From NCBI GenBank assembly GCA_905221615.1, contig CAJNDT010004724.1, forward strand, positions 372,001-436,000: a DNA stretch of 64,000 bases. The letters are read 5' to 3'. Shown piece by piece: positions 44,183 to 57,077 of this stretch. Each line of letters starts with the position of its first letter. Position 1 is the first letter of the stretch. This DNA is from Symbiodinium sp. CCMP2592. Taxonomy: Eukaryota > Sar > Dinophyceae > Suessiales > Symbiodiniaceae. A program made the position numbers and the translations under genes. The notes under the pieces are model-generated. The model was not told where the DNA came from. It saw only the letters and a list, made by a program, of their open reading frames with translations, and made no database searches.

Positions 44183-46469
44183 GCGGGGAGTCTCAGCCTT
44201 CGTGAAAGGAAGGATGCAGTGATGCTTCGGGGAGTTTGTGTATGTCGTTGGTGCGAGTTTTTCAATTTGTCGGACATGTAAACGGCTCTGCTGGTCGACT
44301 GCAGGTCCTCCGCGAGCAACCTATGGATGCAGAAAGCCAGGCTGGGTGAACCAAGTCGTTTGTGACGCCTGCACCAGCGCAAATGCAGTTTAAGGCTTGA
44401 GGCTGTTGAAAGTGGAGTGACATGGTGCTTTGGTATGTCTGGGCCAGTCCGGCTCGGAGCGCCAGGGCAAGGCAGATATCTATGCGCTCTCAATGGGCAG
44501 GCGCCTGGCAGGCAGGGTTCTTGCAGCGGGGCGGGCCTCGCCTCACGAGACACTGCTCTGGAGTGCTATGCTTCGATGTGTTTTCATGCGTTCCCTTGGC
44601 AGGTGCTGGTGCGTGAGACCGCACAGTGGCCGATATTTTTTCTGATATCCTCCGTGAGTGGGCGCTGGGCTGGCAAGTACTGGTAGCCAAGACTTGGGCC
44701 ATGCGGACTGTGGGTGTACGGACTTGCAGAATACGGAAGACGGAGGCAGGCAGGGTCCCGGCGAATCGCGCTGGGCATTGAGAAGCGAACAGTCGCATCT
44801 TCCAGGCTGCAGAGAGATTGGGCTTTCGAAGGATATCCCTGCCTTCCAATTTACATAGCATCAGGCGACTTTTTTCTCGTAGCCAGACCCCACGGCAGCA
44901 GTTCAGATGTGGCAAGTCGGACATGGCACTGTCAGGCAGCACAGCGCAGGACGATCTTGCTGTGGTGGGCTGTTGTTGCTTGTTCCCGGCGAATAACGCT
45001 GGGTTCTCTGAGCTCGACGACCCCGCTGTCTTTGCCAATGAGCCGAAACGACTGGTCCTGCAGGGGTGAGGCAGTGCAACTCGCGAGTGGAAGCCATCAC
45101 TCTATAAAGCCGGCAGGGCTTGGCCTCAGCCGAGTGCCACTGTGCTGCTCATGACACGGCTTTCCGCATGATCCGTAGATGCTGTATGCATCCCCGGGCG
45201 CCTCACACATCCACGTCGAACAGCTGGCGGGGAGTGCGACTGCAGCGCGACATTTGTTGGCTCTGGCGATACAAGCAGAGCCTTGAAGCAGCCAACGTGC
45301 TCTTCCCAACATGGCTAGCCGCGTGAAGGGCCCAGACCAGCCCACTGCGCAAAGTGCTAAGAGAACGGATGCCTGCCGGCCTGCAGCTGAGGTCTCCTTC
45401 TACTACGCACCCACGGCTCCGAGGGTCGTGCCTTGGAGCAACGGAAGATGTATGATCGCTCATCATCGGGGTCTCCCCGGAAGGGCCGGTCTCCTCGCTC
45501 AGCTTCTTCTGCATCGCGAGTGAGGCGCCGGCCGTCGTGACCATGCCGCCGAGGCAGTGCCTGCCTTGGGCCAGGGCAGAAATCTCGCGGAGTCAGCTTC
45601 GGGAACGGTTCAGCTTTTGCGGTGTGAGGGTTGAGCGAGGATCTACGTGATGCCACACGCTGTGATGCCGGCGACACCGGCGTGCCACACCGCCCACCTG
45701 GCTGGCTTTGACTGCTTCCAGCGAGCATGTTTTGACAACGGACTCTTGAATCCTGTCCGCGCAACCTGGTCAGTACTTCTGGCCCAATTTTCCGGCCAAG
45801 GCAGCGCATACCTCAGAGCTCGTGCACGTGTAAAGGCACCATGTATACTGCTGCAGTTGTGCGGACACATGCAGCGTGACGGTCAGCTGCCCACGAATCA
45901 AGCTGAGCGCTGAAATCTGAGGCCAATGTGCCCTTGGCAAGACCGGTGGCCGCTGCCACCAGGCGCGCAGCTCACTTGTGGCACATTGCTTCGGCAAACT
46001 CCCGGCTGAGGGATGATGTGCACTGTGGAGTATAGGGTGCTTGCCCGGCTTTTGTCATGCTGTCGCGTTGGACGTTTGCAGTCATGACATGCGCACATGC
46101 CATGCCATAATATTGCCTCGACGGCAGCTATCATTCGAAAGCTCTGCCAGATCTGATATTGATGTATTTACATTTGAAGCAGGTCGTTGCCCGCTGGCCC
46201 GCCAAAGATGGACCGCCCTGCCCATGTTGTCTATGTTGCTTGCTTCCGGCTGCTTCCTCAGTCCGTTCCTCAGGAGCCCATCTTTGCCTCCAGGGCCAGG
46301 AGCTGAGAAGATCCGGTTGACGGAGTCAGTGCCCGGCTTCCTCGGCTGGGCTGACACGCTGTCCTCCCATCCTTGACGATGTCGAGGTGCAGACAGCGAC
46401 GAAGACCGTCGTGTCCGCGCCCAGGACTGCCTTGATCTCCTTGCATGCGGAGAGTCGGAAACCCATGCC

Positions 46470-47217
46470 TTAATCTGCCTTTGAAGACGAAGCAGGAGCT
46501 TTGTGCCTGGGCCTCCGACAAAGGACTGCCCTATGCCGGTTGGCGGGATCGGTTCGCTTCATTCCTGCTCCACGGGCAACGAGGCTAGCGGCCCAAACCT
46601 TGACTTCAGGCTGGGAATCATGAACTGCGCACCACGCAATGTCAGCATGATAACGCATAATTACTTCAGCATCCTGTTGCAACTGCAAGAAACTTTGTAC
46701 CAGCTGGGAGTAGCCCGGAAGAACCTGACCAATCTGACGAGCTGTAGACTTTGCAACCATATCAACTATCCCGTTACACCACGCAAGACACCGCTCAACG
46801 CCCTCAAGTTGCTTCCAATCCTGATGAGCTTTGACCTTCACGATATGAAAATTCTGCACATCAGCCCCGAGAGCAGCATTTAAGAAAAAACAGCCAGCAG
46901 TCCAAGTTTGTTTGAGGCAGCTGGGGATTTACACCCTGCCTGAGCTGTTGAAGGATGGCACGAGCCGCCTGAACTACGGATTTAGAGCCAGAATAAATAC
47001 TGGCCTGTCGAAACGCGGAACATGCAACAGCAGCAGCCAGAATCTCAGAACGATCAACATGTTGATCAGCTGATGGCACAATGCCCCTCCGCACTGCTTC
47101 ATGATCGCAGGATCCTTTCGCTAAAACCACCGCCGAAGCCGCTAACCGAATTAACGGAAACTTGGGATGAAGACAAGAATCGTCAGTGAAAAGCGCAACA
47201 GGAGTGTCGTTAAACAC
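46470..47217 (-). pseudogene. RNase H fragment in L3
   Basis: Third copy of the antisense RNase H remnant, the same as in L1 and L2, including frameshift and catalytic change. Confidence 0.75.
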
Positions 47218-48189
47218 TCTATGGATTACGGGAAACCTCTACTATCAAGATGACCTTGTACAAGTCTGCATAAAGGTAGTTCGGGCCACAGGCCATAAAA
47301 GCGAGCTGAGTCTGGAATGTCAGGCCAAATGCGTTGCGTCACAAGGTGTCTGTCCCTCACATCCGGAATCTTCCGGAGTGAGTTGCTTGTCTTGACGCCA
47401 CAAGCAAGCCTGCCAGCACCCTGTGCACACCTCCATGGCCAGGACCCGAGAACATCCATCATCCATTGGAGTTTGAAGGAGGCAGTGCCGGTCCTCCTCG
47501 GCTGCGCTGGCGGGTTGTGTCGCGGCTTTCATTTTCCTCATTCTAGATGTCGAGGTGCAGGCGACGACAAAGGCCTTCGCGTCTGCGCCCAGGCCTGTCT
47601 CGATCTCCATGCCCCATGACAGTCGCTGAGAATAAAGATGCTAGCGACTGCGAAGGAGAGGCCCCTTCAGCACGTAAACTATTGATGACCTTTAGGCAGT
47701 TGTCATGAAGCCCTGCCCAAGTTGGGGTCGCTGCCACTGCATCAGCGATGCCAAACACGCAGATGCTCCGGATGCTTCGGGCAAGAACGAATTGGAGCAT
47801 CTGGAACTACGAGACTCGCCTACGACAACCAGCAGCGGCGACGCTGACTGAGTTCAACGGGATCGGAGTGAACATGGCGACCTGAAAGCCACATTCAGGG
47901 TTCGCGCTGCGCGTACACGCCGCTCAAGCAGTTGCATGTGGCGTAAAGATTGGAAATAAGAACTTCAACGTCTCAGCTCTTCGGGGCCTTTGCCAGTGAC
48001 AAGATGTGGATTTCTATCCTAGATGCGGCTCGAGCGTCTTGCAGACAGAACCCACCTGTACACAGGCCAGCGGCTTGCGCCGGTTTGGTGGGGCCGAATC
48101 TCGAAGTGCCACTTCAGAAGGACGGCCACGACCATGGTGCAAAAGCTGTTTGAAGCATACTCTTTACGTTATGTGTATGTCTGTGCAAG

Positions 48190-49663
48190 GGCGTCGAGAA
48201 GATCTCAGCTGAGGAGGCACACCTGGAGAGCTGCCACTGGTAGTACTAGGAAAGTACCCGTTGTCAAGTTGTGTCTTTGCAGCAGCAGGGCGACAGACAG
48301 GAGTGCTGGAGAAAGTTCGTTGACCCTGTCACGTTGTGAAGCATCTTGCCTCCAGGTGCACAAGCTCCTCGAGGCAGGGCTGCCTGCCTCTCAGAACTGT
48401 GCCACAAGTGGCGAAGCTGGCAAAGGCCTTTCGGATGCGAGGATTACTCCAACGAAGCACCGAGGTGTGTGCTCATTGACGTGCGTGGGGATGATCGTGC
48501 GTCTGGCCACATCGAGGCCTTTTCAGCAAGAGTCGCGGATTTGTTGTTTCACACTGGGTGTCTGGAGGGAGTCCGTGTGTCTCGTCCCTCGACGGCTCCA
48601 GGGCTCGGTGCACGAGCCCACCAGCTTCCAGGCACCCCTTTTGAACCGGGCGGGGCCGCCAAGAGTGGGAGCGGGTGCTCCGACCGGAAGCATGGGGTGT
48701 AGAATTCGTGACGGAGCTTGTCTGTTGATCTGCTAGTGAGGTGCCGGAGCTGGTGGCCAAATTCTCCAAGGAGAAGCTCGTGGCCAGCAGCTCAGGTTCG
48801 TGCTTGTCGCATGTGGCGCTGCAGAGCTTTGGCGATTCGTCTGTGGCAGTCCCTTCCGAATCTATGTGCACTGGATGCGACCACCACCCGTCTGCTGAGA
48901 TCTTCCATTGCCAATATTCCCTGCACCGTGGCCCTCAGCTGGAAGCCAAGTCCACTGTTATGGGCTGGTCTGGAGCCTTCGATTCTTGTGGGACTGGTGT
49001 CGTAGCTTTTGAAGGACGTGCTTGTCAAGTGTCTGGGCATGTATTGTTTCTGCAAGTAGACCGTTCACACTGGAGGGCTGTTGGAGTGGCCGCAGGTTGA
49101 AGCGAGTTTCAGGATAGCCGATCTTAGCAGACACGGCAGGTGCGCGAACTGGTATCGCGAGCAGGCACCTCCGACACAGCTGGGGCCTCGGTCTCCGGAT
49201 GAATTTCGCAGCTGTCCTCTCCTTCACTTGTTTTGTGGTGCTGGCTTCCTGCAGGGGTGACTCCGTTGAACATGTCTGTGCAAGCTGTGCAGTTTCGCAG
49301 TGATGCAGTGCACCGCCAGCACGCCGTCAATAATTTGTGTCAGGCCTTTTCTACAACGAGTGACGGTGTCGTGTTACGAAACTAGGAAATGCAAGCTTGC
49401 GGAACTTTGCAGCCTCTTCGGCTGACCCGATGAACGTAGTTTAGTAGGGTCCCAAAGTCCTGATGCTCCAGATCCGCGCTTCCAGAGACTGCATGGTCGT
49501 GGTTGAGGAAAGAAGGGGGTATTTTGCCCGTCGCAGCATCGTATCGTACGATTAGCATCGCTCGTCCTCGGAGTTCTCGACCTGATGCGAGTGGCTGTTC
49601 ACCGGAAGGCGCGTGGCCGTGATGGAGGGAGGCTTCCGCGGCTGGGAAAGACAGCGTCTTCCG
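48190..49663 (+). CDS. Rhodanese exon set 8 (L type, converted last exon)
   Basis: Exons 48190-48216, 48356-48378, 48465-48516, 48602-48631, 48741-48782, 48900-48937 (Cys codon 48909-48911), 49140-49160 and 49609-49663. The last exon reads RVAVMEGGFRGWERQRLP where sets 4 and 6 have RVAVLEGG and WERRRLP. Met in that place is otherwise seen only in set 1, which points to gene conversion. The change keeps the frame, the GC donor and the family motif. Confidence 0.72.
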
Positions 49664-52600
49664 GCAGGGAGCCTCAGCTTTCGTGGATGGAAGGATGCAG
49701 TGCTGCTTCAGGGAGCATGTATGCACGTGGTATGTCGCAGTAGGCGTCGTAGCATGGTGCAGAAAGCTGAAGCTTAAGGCTTGAGGGTTTCTTGATTTCT
49801 GACGGCCCGAGTTTTGCAGGGTGTTCTGCATAGAGTCGGACACGTTGACATGTGCGCTGGCCAACCGCAGGTCGTCCGCGAGAAACTCATGGATGCCCAT
49901 GGGCAGGCTGGGTACCCATCTGCAACTAATCGCTGCTTCCTCATGCCAGCACAAACACAGTTGCAGGATGTCGAAGGCTTGAGGATGTTGAAGCTGGAGT
50001 GGCATGCGCATGCATGGGCATTGCTGTCGTGCGACGCTCTTTGGCATATCCGGCATGTTTCGGAGCCAGACCGCCAGGCGAAGGCAGACGTCTATGCGCT
50101 CTCGATGGGAAGGCGTGTGGCAGGCAAGCCTGCTTGGAGGGGCCTCGTCTCGGTTCAATTGGACGACCCTTGATGGGCTCTTCGACATGGTGCTCAGTTG
50201 GAAGGTGCTGGAGCGTGAGGCTGCAGCAGCCCTGCCTTCTATGAGATGCATCGTAGGCGGGCCAGTGTTGGCCAGTGCTGGTGGCCGAGACGTGGCAAAG
50301 CGGACGTTATGAGTTCTTCAAGCACAAAGCAGTAGAATGGACGGAGAAACGTCTTTGCCGAAGCGAACCGGCAGAGATGCGGCTGCAGTGCCCGGTGAAT
50401 CGGCAGCAGTTCATAGATCTGGCAAGTCGGACATGAGGTGTAGTTTTGACAATAGTTGGCAGTGTCAGGCAGCATGGCGAAGGACGAACTTGCCGTGGTG
50501 GGCTGTTGTTGTTTGTTCCCGGCGAATAACGCTGGGTTCTCTGAGCTCGACGAAACCGCTGCCCTTGCCAACAAGCGATAAAACTGGTCCTATTCAGGGA
50601 GCATTGAGCGCCGTGCCATGATAGACAGGGGTGAGGCAATGCATTTCGTTTCGTGAGTGGAAGCCATGACTCCCTGAAGCCGGACAGCCTTTGGCCTAAG
50701 CTCAGCGCCCCACGCATCCACGCCGAAGAGCTGGAAAGCAACGCAAACTGTAGCACGAAGCTTTGGCATTGGTTGGCCCTGACTGTACGTGGTAGCAAAG
50801 CCCAGAAGCAGTCAACGTGCGTTTTTTCCAGATGGCTAGCACGGTGAAGAGCCCAGAGTGGCTAACTGCTTGAGAGAGTTAAATGGTTAGTTGCCTGCTC
50901 AAGAAGCACGCTGAGGTTTCGTACTACTACGCGCGCGCGGCTCCAAGGGCCGTGCCTTGGCGCAACGAATGATTCATGCCGGTCTCGGCTCTGCATCTCT
51001 GCATCGTGTGTGAGGCGCCAGCCGTCGTGACGACGCCGGTGAGACAGTGCCTGCCTCGGGAAGTGTCGCGGAGTGGACTGTCACTGTCTGCCTTCTTTGG
51101 GAGAGGTCTTGCAGCTTCTGCTTGTTTTGGTGTGCTTGTGTGTGAGAGAGAGCTTGTGAGAGTGTTGAGCGAGGATCTACATCGTGCCACGTGCTGTGGT
51201 GCTGGCGACACCGCCGGCGGGCCACCAGGCTGACCGGGCTGGCGTTTGCGCTGCTGCTTCCTGCGGAAATGGAATCTTGAATCCTGTTCTGTTCGTGCAT
51301 CTTGCTCAGTCCTTCTGGCCCAATTTTCCCGTCAAGGCTGTGTGTACCCCAGAGAGTGTGCAAGTGTTGCTTGGCGCTACGGCGCTGCTATGCGGACATG
51401 CAGTGTGACGGTTAGCCGTCCACCACTGTCACCACTGTGCGCTGAAGTCTGAGGCCAATGTGCCCTTGACACGACCCGTGGCTGCCGCCACCGGGCTCGC
51501 AGCTCACAGCTGAGGGATAACCGGAGTCGGGTGCAAGCCCGACCTTTGTCATGTTCTCGCATTGGATGTGTACAGTCTGGGGCTTTGCTTGCGCGCTAAC
51601 CATCATGACTCGAAAGCTCTGCCAGATTCCGATGATCGTTCCCACGCGTTTGACTCTGAAGCAGGTCGCTGGCGCCTTGCCCAGCGAAGATGGACCGCCC
51701 TATCTACGTTCCTCAGGGGCACGTGAAAGCCTCCATGGCCAGGAACTGAGAAGATCCGGCAAGTGGAGTTTTAACCTTGGTATCGCTGACCCATTATCAC
51801 CGGTTTCCTTTTTCCCATCCTGAGCGATGTCGAGGTGCAGACGACGACGAAGACCGTGGTCTCTGCACCCAGGCCAGGCTCGGTCTCCATGCATCTTGCG
51901 GCGTTGGCGCGGCAGTGTTGACATCGCCTGCACATCTGTGACTCGATAACCTTCGCAGCCCGATGCCTTAATCTGCCTTCGAAGTCGAAGCAGGAGCTTT
52001 GTCCCCGGGCCACCGGCACAGGACTGCGCAACGCCGGTTGAGGGGATCCGTTCGTTTTCGCATGCTTCCATCCGCTTTGTAGTTGAGTTGCTTTTCCTTG
52101 ATGCCAGAAGCCAGCCTGTCAGGCGCGTGCGCACACCTCCGTGGCCAGGATCTGAGAAGATCGGGGTCCTCCTCGGCTGCGCCGATGTGTTGTCACGGCT
52201 TTCCTTTTGCAGTCTGCGCGACGTCGAGGTGCAGACCGCGACGAAAACCATCGTGTCTGCACCGAGGCCCGGCTCGAAAGACACGATCTACAACCTCCAT
52301 CCATCCTCGTGTGTAGCCTTCCATTGCAGTCGGTGCAAAAAAAGGCTGCTGGGGTCTGCGAAACAGACCACATAACTGATATTCCGTCGATTGTGTTCAC
52401 TGAGTTCAAGAGGATCAGAGGCAACAACGTACAAGCAACCTGAGAGCCACATTCAGGGTTTGTGCGGATTATTTGAACTCCAAGCTCTTTGGAATCTTTT
52501 CCAGCGACAAGATCTTGATTTCTGTGCCAGATGCGGCTCCAGCTGTCTGAGCACAAATCACCACGGACAGAGCCGACCTGTGCACAGGCCAGCTCCCACC

Positions 52601-54199
52601 GGTCTGGTGGGTCCGAATTTCGAGGTGCCCCTGCAGAAGGACGGCCACGCCCAGTCTGCAACATCTGATTGAAACATAGTCTTGATGTGGCCTATAATAT
52701 GTCTCTGCAAGGGGGTCGAGAAGCTCTCGCCTGGAGAGGCACAGCTGGAGAGCTACTCGTACTAGGATAGTACACAGGGCGACTGACAGGAGCGATGGCC
52801 GTGTTGATGCTGTCACATCGCATGGGATCTTGCCTTGAGGTGTGTGAACTTCTCCAGAAGGGACAGCCTGTCTCTCAGGAACAAGTGGGTGCAAATGCAC
52901 AAGGACTCAAAAAGAACACCGAGGTGCTGTCTTATCGACGTGCGTGGGGATGATCGAGCCTCTGGCTACATTCAGGCCAGAACAGCACGCTTCGCGGAGT
53001 TTGTGTCTGGAGGGAGTCCGTGTGTCTCGTCCCTCGACGGCTGCAGGGCTCGGTGCACGAGCCCACCAGTTTCCAGGCACCCCTTTTGAACCGGGCGGGG
53101 CCGCCAAGAGAGGGAGTGGGTGCTCCGACCGGAAGCATGGGGTGTAGAATTCGTGACCGAGCTTGTCTGTTGAATCTGCTAGTGAGGTGCCGGAGCTGGT
53201 GGCCAAATTCGGCAAGGAGAAGCTCGTGGCCAGCAGCTCAGGTCCTTGCTTGTCGCATGTGGCGCTGCAGAGCGGTCAGTGACTACACCACTTCGCAAAG
53301 CTGCTGAGATCTTCCACTGCCAGTACTCCATGCACCGCGGCCCCCAGCGGGATGCCAAGTCTATTGTACGGGTCATGGGCATGGGTGATCAGGATGTGAT
53401 CAGGTATGTTCTGCGGACATGTTTCCAACAGTTATGTTATGTTTCAATAAACCGTCGGTCCGCACCGCGCATCGAAGTGAGTTTTCAGGATAGCCGGTCT
53501 CAGACAGCGCGGCAGGTGCGCAAACTGGTATCGCGAGCAGGCGCCGACCTCGCAGCGGGGGCCTCGGTCTGTGGAGAAATTCCGCAGTTCTGGTTCCTTC
53601 AGTTGTGCATATTGTGCTCGCGCATGCATCTCACCGTCCGAGATGGCATCCCGTCTGCGTCCATCTGTTGAGCAGCTTTGCGTAAGTTGTGTGCCTGGGT
53701 GTTGTGACTTCATGGTGCAGCCGGAGAGGTTTCTCTGCGAGATTCTGGGCTTCTATGATTTTGATTGCTTCCGCAGAAAATGGAACACTAAGTAGTAAAC
53801 GCCACCGGCACGAAAGTGCCGGCATGAGACTGGCCGTGTTCTCAAACCCGGCCAGGCAAGCTGGCGGAATATTGCAGGCTTTGTGGCGGAAGTCATACAT
53901 GCAAGTCAGCACGGCCCTAAAGCTCTGGATGCGACAGAGCACTGCGCATTTTGGGCTTGGCCGCAATACCCCTGGCTCCGCACACAAAAAACAGAAACCA
54001 TAAGGTTGCGAAACAACGGGATACGCTTGCTTCGTATCGTCGCGTCGGCACTACTATGCCTCTCTGCACGTCCCCCCCCCCCGCCCTTCGACGTCCTTTG
54101 TCCTTGGAGTCCTCGACAAAATGCGAGTGGCTGTTGACGGAAAGGCGCGTGGCCATTCTCGAGGGAGGCTTCCGCGGCTGGGAACGCCAGCGATTGCCG
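49664..54199 (+). repeat. Short unit S3
   Basis: Copy of S2 at 10019 bases with few differences: T for C near 50862 in the CAGAGTGGCTAACTG stretch, C for T near 53651, and a changed A-rich run near 53982-53990. The converted patch of L3 does not continue far into it, except for one G at 49756. Confidence 0.75.
52712..54199 (+). CDS. Rhodanese exon set 9 (S type)
   Basis: Exons 52712-52738, 52840-52862, 52924-52975, 53047-53076, 53187-53228, 53309-53346 (Cys codon 53318-53320), 53516-53536 and 54145-54199. It matches set 7 in protein sequence and splice signals. After this set the array stops following the L+S pattern. Confidence 0.6.
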
Positions 54200-56947
54200 G
54201 CGGGGAGTCTCAGCCTTCGTGAAAGGAAGGATGCAGTGATGCTTCGGGGAGTTTGTGTATGTCGTTGGTGCGAGTTTTTCAATTTGTCGGACATGTAAAC
54301 GGCTCTGCTGGTCGACTGCAGGTCCTCCGCGAGCAACCTATGGATGCAGAAAGCCAGGCTGGGTGAACCAAGTCGTTTGTGACGCCTGCACCAGCGCAAA
54401 TGCAGTTTAAGGCTTGAGGCTGTTGAAAGTGGAGTGACATAGTGCTTTGGTATGTCTGGGCCTGTCCGGCTCAGAGCGCCAGGGCAAGGCAGATATCTAT
54501 GCGCTCTCAATGGGCAGGCGCCTGGCAGGCAGGGTTCTTGCAGCGGGGTGGGCCTCGCCTCACGAGACACTGCTCTGGAGTGCTATGCTTCGATGTGTTT
54601 TTATGCGTTCACTTGGCAGGTGCTGGTGCGTGAGGCCGCGCAGTGGCCGATAGTCTTTCTGATACTAGTATCCTCCGTGAGTGGGCCAGCGCTGGCAAGT
54701 ACTGGTAGCCAAGACTTGGGCCATGTGGACTGTGGGTGTACGGACTTGCAGAATACGGAACACGGAAGCCGAAGGGGGCAGGCAGGGTCCGGCGAATCGC
54801 GCTGGGCATGGAGAATCGAACAGTCCCATCTTCTAGGCTGCAGAGAGATTGGGCTTTCGAAGGACATCCCTGGCTTCCAACTTACATAGCCTCAGGCGAT
54901 TTTTTTCTCGTAGCCAGACCCCACGGCAGCAGTTCAGATGTGGCAAGTCGGACATGGCACTGTCAGGCAGCATAGCGAAGGACGATCTTGCTGTGGTGGG
55001 CTGTTGTTGCTTGTTCCCGGCGAATAACGCTGGGTTCTCTCAGCTCGACGACCCCGCTGTCTTTGCCAATGAGCCGAAAAGACTGGTCCTGCAGGGGTGA
55101 GGCAGTGCAACTCGCGAGTGGAAGCCGCCACTCTATAAAGCCGAGCAGGGCTTGGCCTCAGCCGAGTGCCACTGTGCTCCTCATGACAAGGCTTTCCGCA
55201 TGATCCGTAGATGCTGTATGCATCCCCGGGCGCCTCACACATCCACGTCGAACATCTGGAAAGCCTTTGGCCTAAGCTCAGTGCCACCGAAAGATCTGGG
55301 CGCCCCATGCATCCACGTGGAAGAGCTGGAAAGCGACGCAAACTGTAGCACGAAGCTTTGGCAGTGGTAGCAAAGCCCAGAAGCAGTCAACGTGTGTTTT
55401 TTTCCAGATGGCTAGCACGGTGAAGAGCCCAGAGTGGTCAACTGCTTGAGAGAGTGAAATGGTTAGTTGCTTGCTCAAGAAAAGCACGCTGAGGTTTCGT
55501 ACTACTACGCGCGCGCGGCTCCAAGGGCCGTGCCTTGGCGCAGCGAATGATTCATGCCGCTCTCGGCTCTGCATCTCTGCATCGTGTGTGAGGCGCCAGC
55601 CGTCGTGACGACGCCAGTGAGGCAGTGCCTGCCTCGTGGAAGTCTGTGACGGTCTGCCTTCTTTGGGAGAGGTCGCAGCTTTTTTCTATCCTTGTGGTGT
55701 GCTTGTGTGTGAGAGAGAACTTGTGAGAGTGTTGAGCGAGGATCTACGTCGTGCCACGAGCCGTGGTGGCGGCGACACCGCCGGCGGGCCACCAGGCTGA
55801 CCGGGCTGGCGTTTGCGCTGCTGCTTCCTGCGGAAATGGAATCTTGAATCCTGTTCTGTTCGTGCATCTTGCTCAGTCCTTCTGGCCCAATTTTCCCGTC
55901 AAGGCTGTGTGTACCCCAGAGAGTGTGGCGCTACGGCGCTGCTGTGCGGGCATGCAGTGTGACGGTTTGCCGTCCACCACTGAGCGCTGAAGTCTGAGGC
56001 CAATGTGCCCTTGACACGACCCGTGGCTGCCGCCACCAGGCTCGCAGCTCACGGCTGAGGGATAACCGGAGTAGGGTGCAAGCCCGACTTTTGATCATGT
56101 TCTCGCGGTCATGGGGCTTTGCCTGGGCGCTAATCGTTCCCATGCGTTTGACTCTGAAGCAGGTCGCTAGCACCTGGCGCAGCGAAGACGGACCGCCCTA
56201 TCTGCGGTCGCCTGCGTTGCTTGCTTCAATCTGCTTCAAGAGTGTGTTCCTCAGGAGCACATGCAGGTCCCCGTGGCCAGGAACCGAGAAAATCCGGCCA
56301 CTGAAGCGAGACAGCGCCGGTCCTCCTCGGCCGCGCTAACCTATCCTCTGCGATGTCGAGGTGCAGACGACGACGAAGACCGTCGTCTCTGCACCCAGGC
56401 CTGGCTCGGTCTCCATGCATCTTGCGGCGTTGGCGCGGCAGTGTTGACATCGCCTGCACATCTGTGACTCGATAACCTTTGCAGCCCGATGCCTTAATCT
56501 GCCTTCGAAGTCGAAGCAGGAGCTTTGTCCCTGGGCCACCGGCACAGGACTGCGCAACGGCGGTTGAGGGGATCCGTCCGTTTCCGATTTCTGCTTCCCG
56601 GTTGAGTTCCTCGTCTTATTCGTCTTGGTGCCACGACCAGACCGCCAGGCGAAGGCAGACGTGTACGCGCTCTCGATGGGCAGGCATGTGGCAGGCAAGG
56701 CTTCGTCTCGGTTCAATTCAACAATCTTTGATGGGCTCGCGGTGCTTCGACATGTTTCGTGCCCAGATGGCAGGTGCTGGGGCGTGAGGCTGCAGCAGTC
56801 CTGCGTTCCTATATGTCTTGTAGATGGATTGAAGAATTTGCCAGTGCTGGTGGCTGAGATGTGGCCAAGCGGACATCAGTTGCTCAAGACGGCTGCACTG
56901 CCCGGCGAATCGCGCTGGGCATTGGTCATCGAATAGTCCCATCTAGG

Positions 56948-57077
56948 CTGCGGCATCATTGGTTCTTGAAAGAGATGCTTGCAGCCTTTCTGAGCCTTCC
57001 GCTCATTTGAAAGAAAAAATGAGCGGAAGGCTCAGAAAGGCTGCAAGCATCTCTTTCAAGAACCAATGATGCCGCAG
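56948..57077. repeat. 130-bp palindrome with perfect 60-bp arms
   Basis: Arms 56948-57007 and 57018-57077 are exact reverse complements around a 10-base A-rich spacer. The sequence after the right arm (CTCAGATGTGGCAAGTCGG) is the normal continuation found in other units. No gene lies in it. The structure is of the same kind as at 7827-7947, with the same arm length. Confidence 0.9.

Larger units (their letters stand above)
44183..49663 (+). repeat. Long unit L3
   Basis: Copy of L2 at 10019 bases. Very few differences until about 49554, where a patch of about 110 bases (through the last rhodanese exon) suddenly differs at many places and resembles set 1 instead. Further single changes lie at 47290 (G for A) and 47416 (C for G). 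Confidence 0.75.
24180..54199 (+). repeat. Higher-order array: three 10.0-kb L+S pairs
   Basis: The sequence repeats with a period of 9984 bases, then 10015, then 10019. Each period has a long (L) and a short (S) unit that differ clearly from each other, while L copies match L copies and S copies match S copies almost perfectly. The 31-base difference between the first two periods is one deletion near 29309 in the first L unit (compare 39308-39338). Only scattered single-base differences were seen otherwise. This pattern of diverged units in near-identical pairs means the pair was amplified as a block, recently, or is kept alike by gene conversion. Confidence 0.9.

Noticed and set aside
43612..44553. 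Long minus-strand frame of about 310 codons, with shorter versions in the other S units
   Set aside because: It runs antisense across intron and exon alike, shows no domain and is broken by small indels in sister copies. A by-product of GC-rich sequence.
24180..54199. CRISPR-like or phage-type repeat array
   Set aside because: Repeat length is in kilobases, there are no spacers and no cas genes; it is a gene array.
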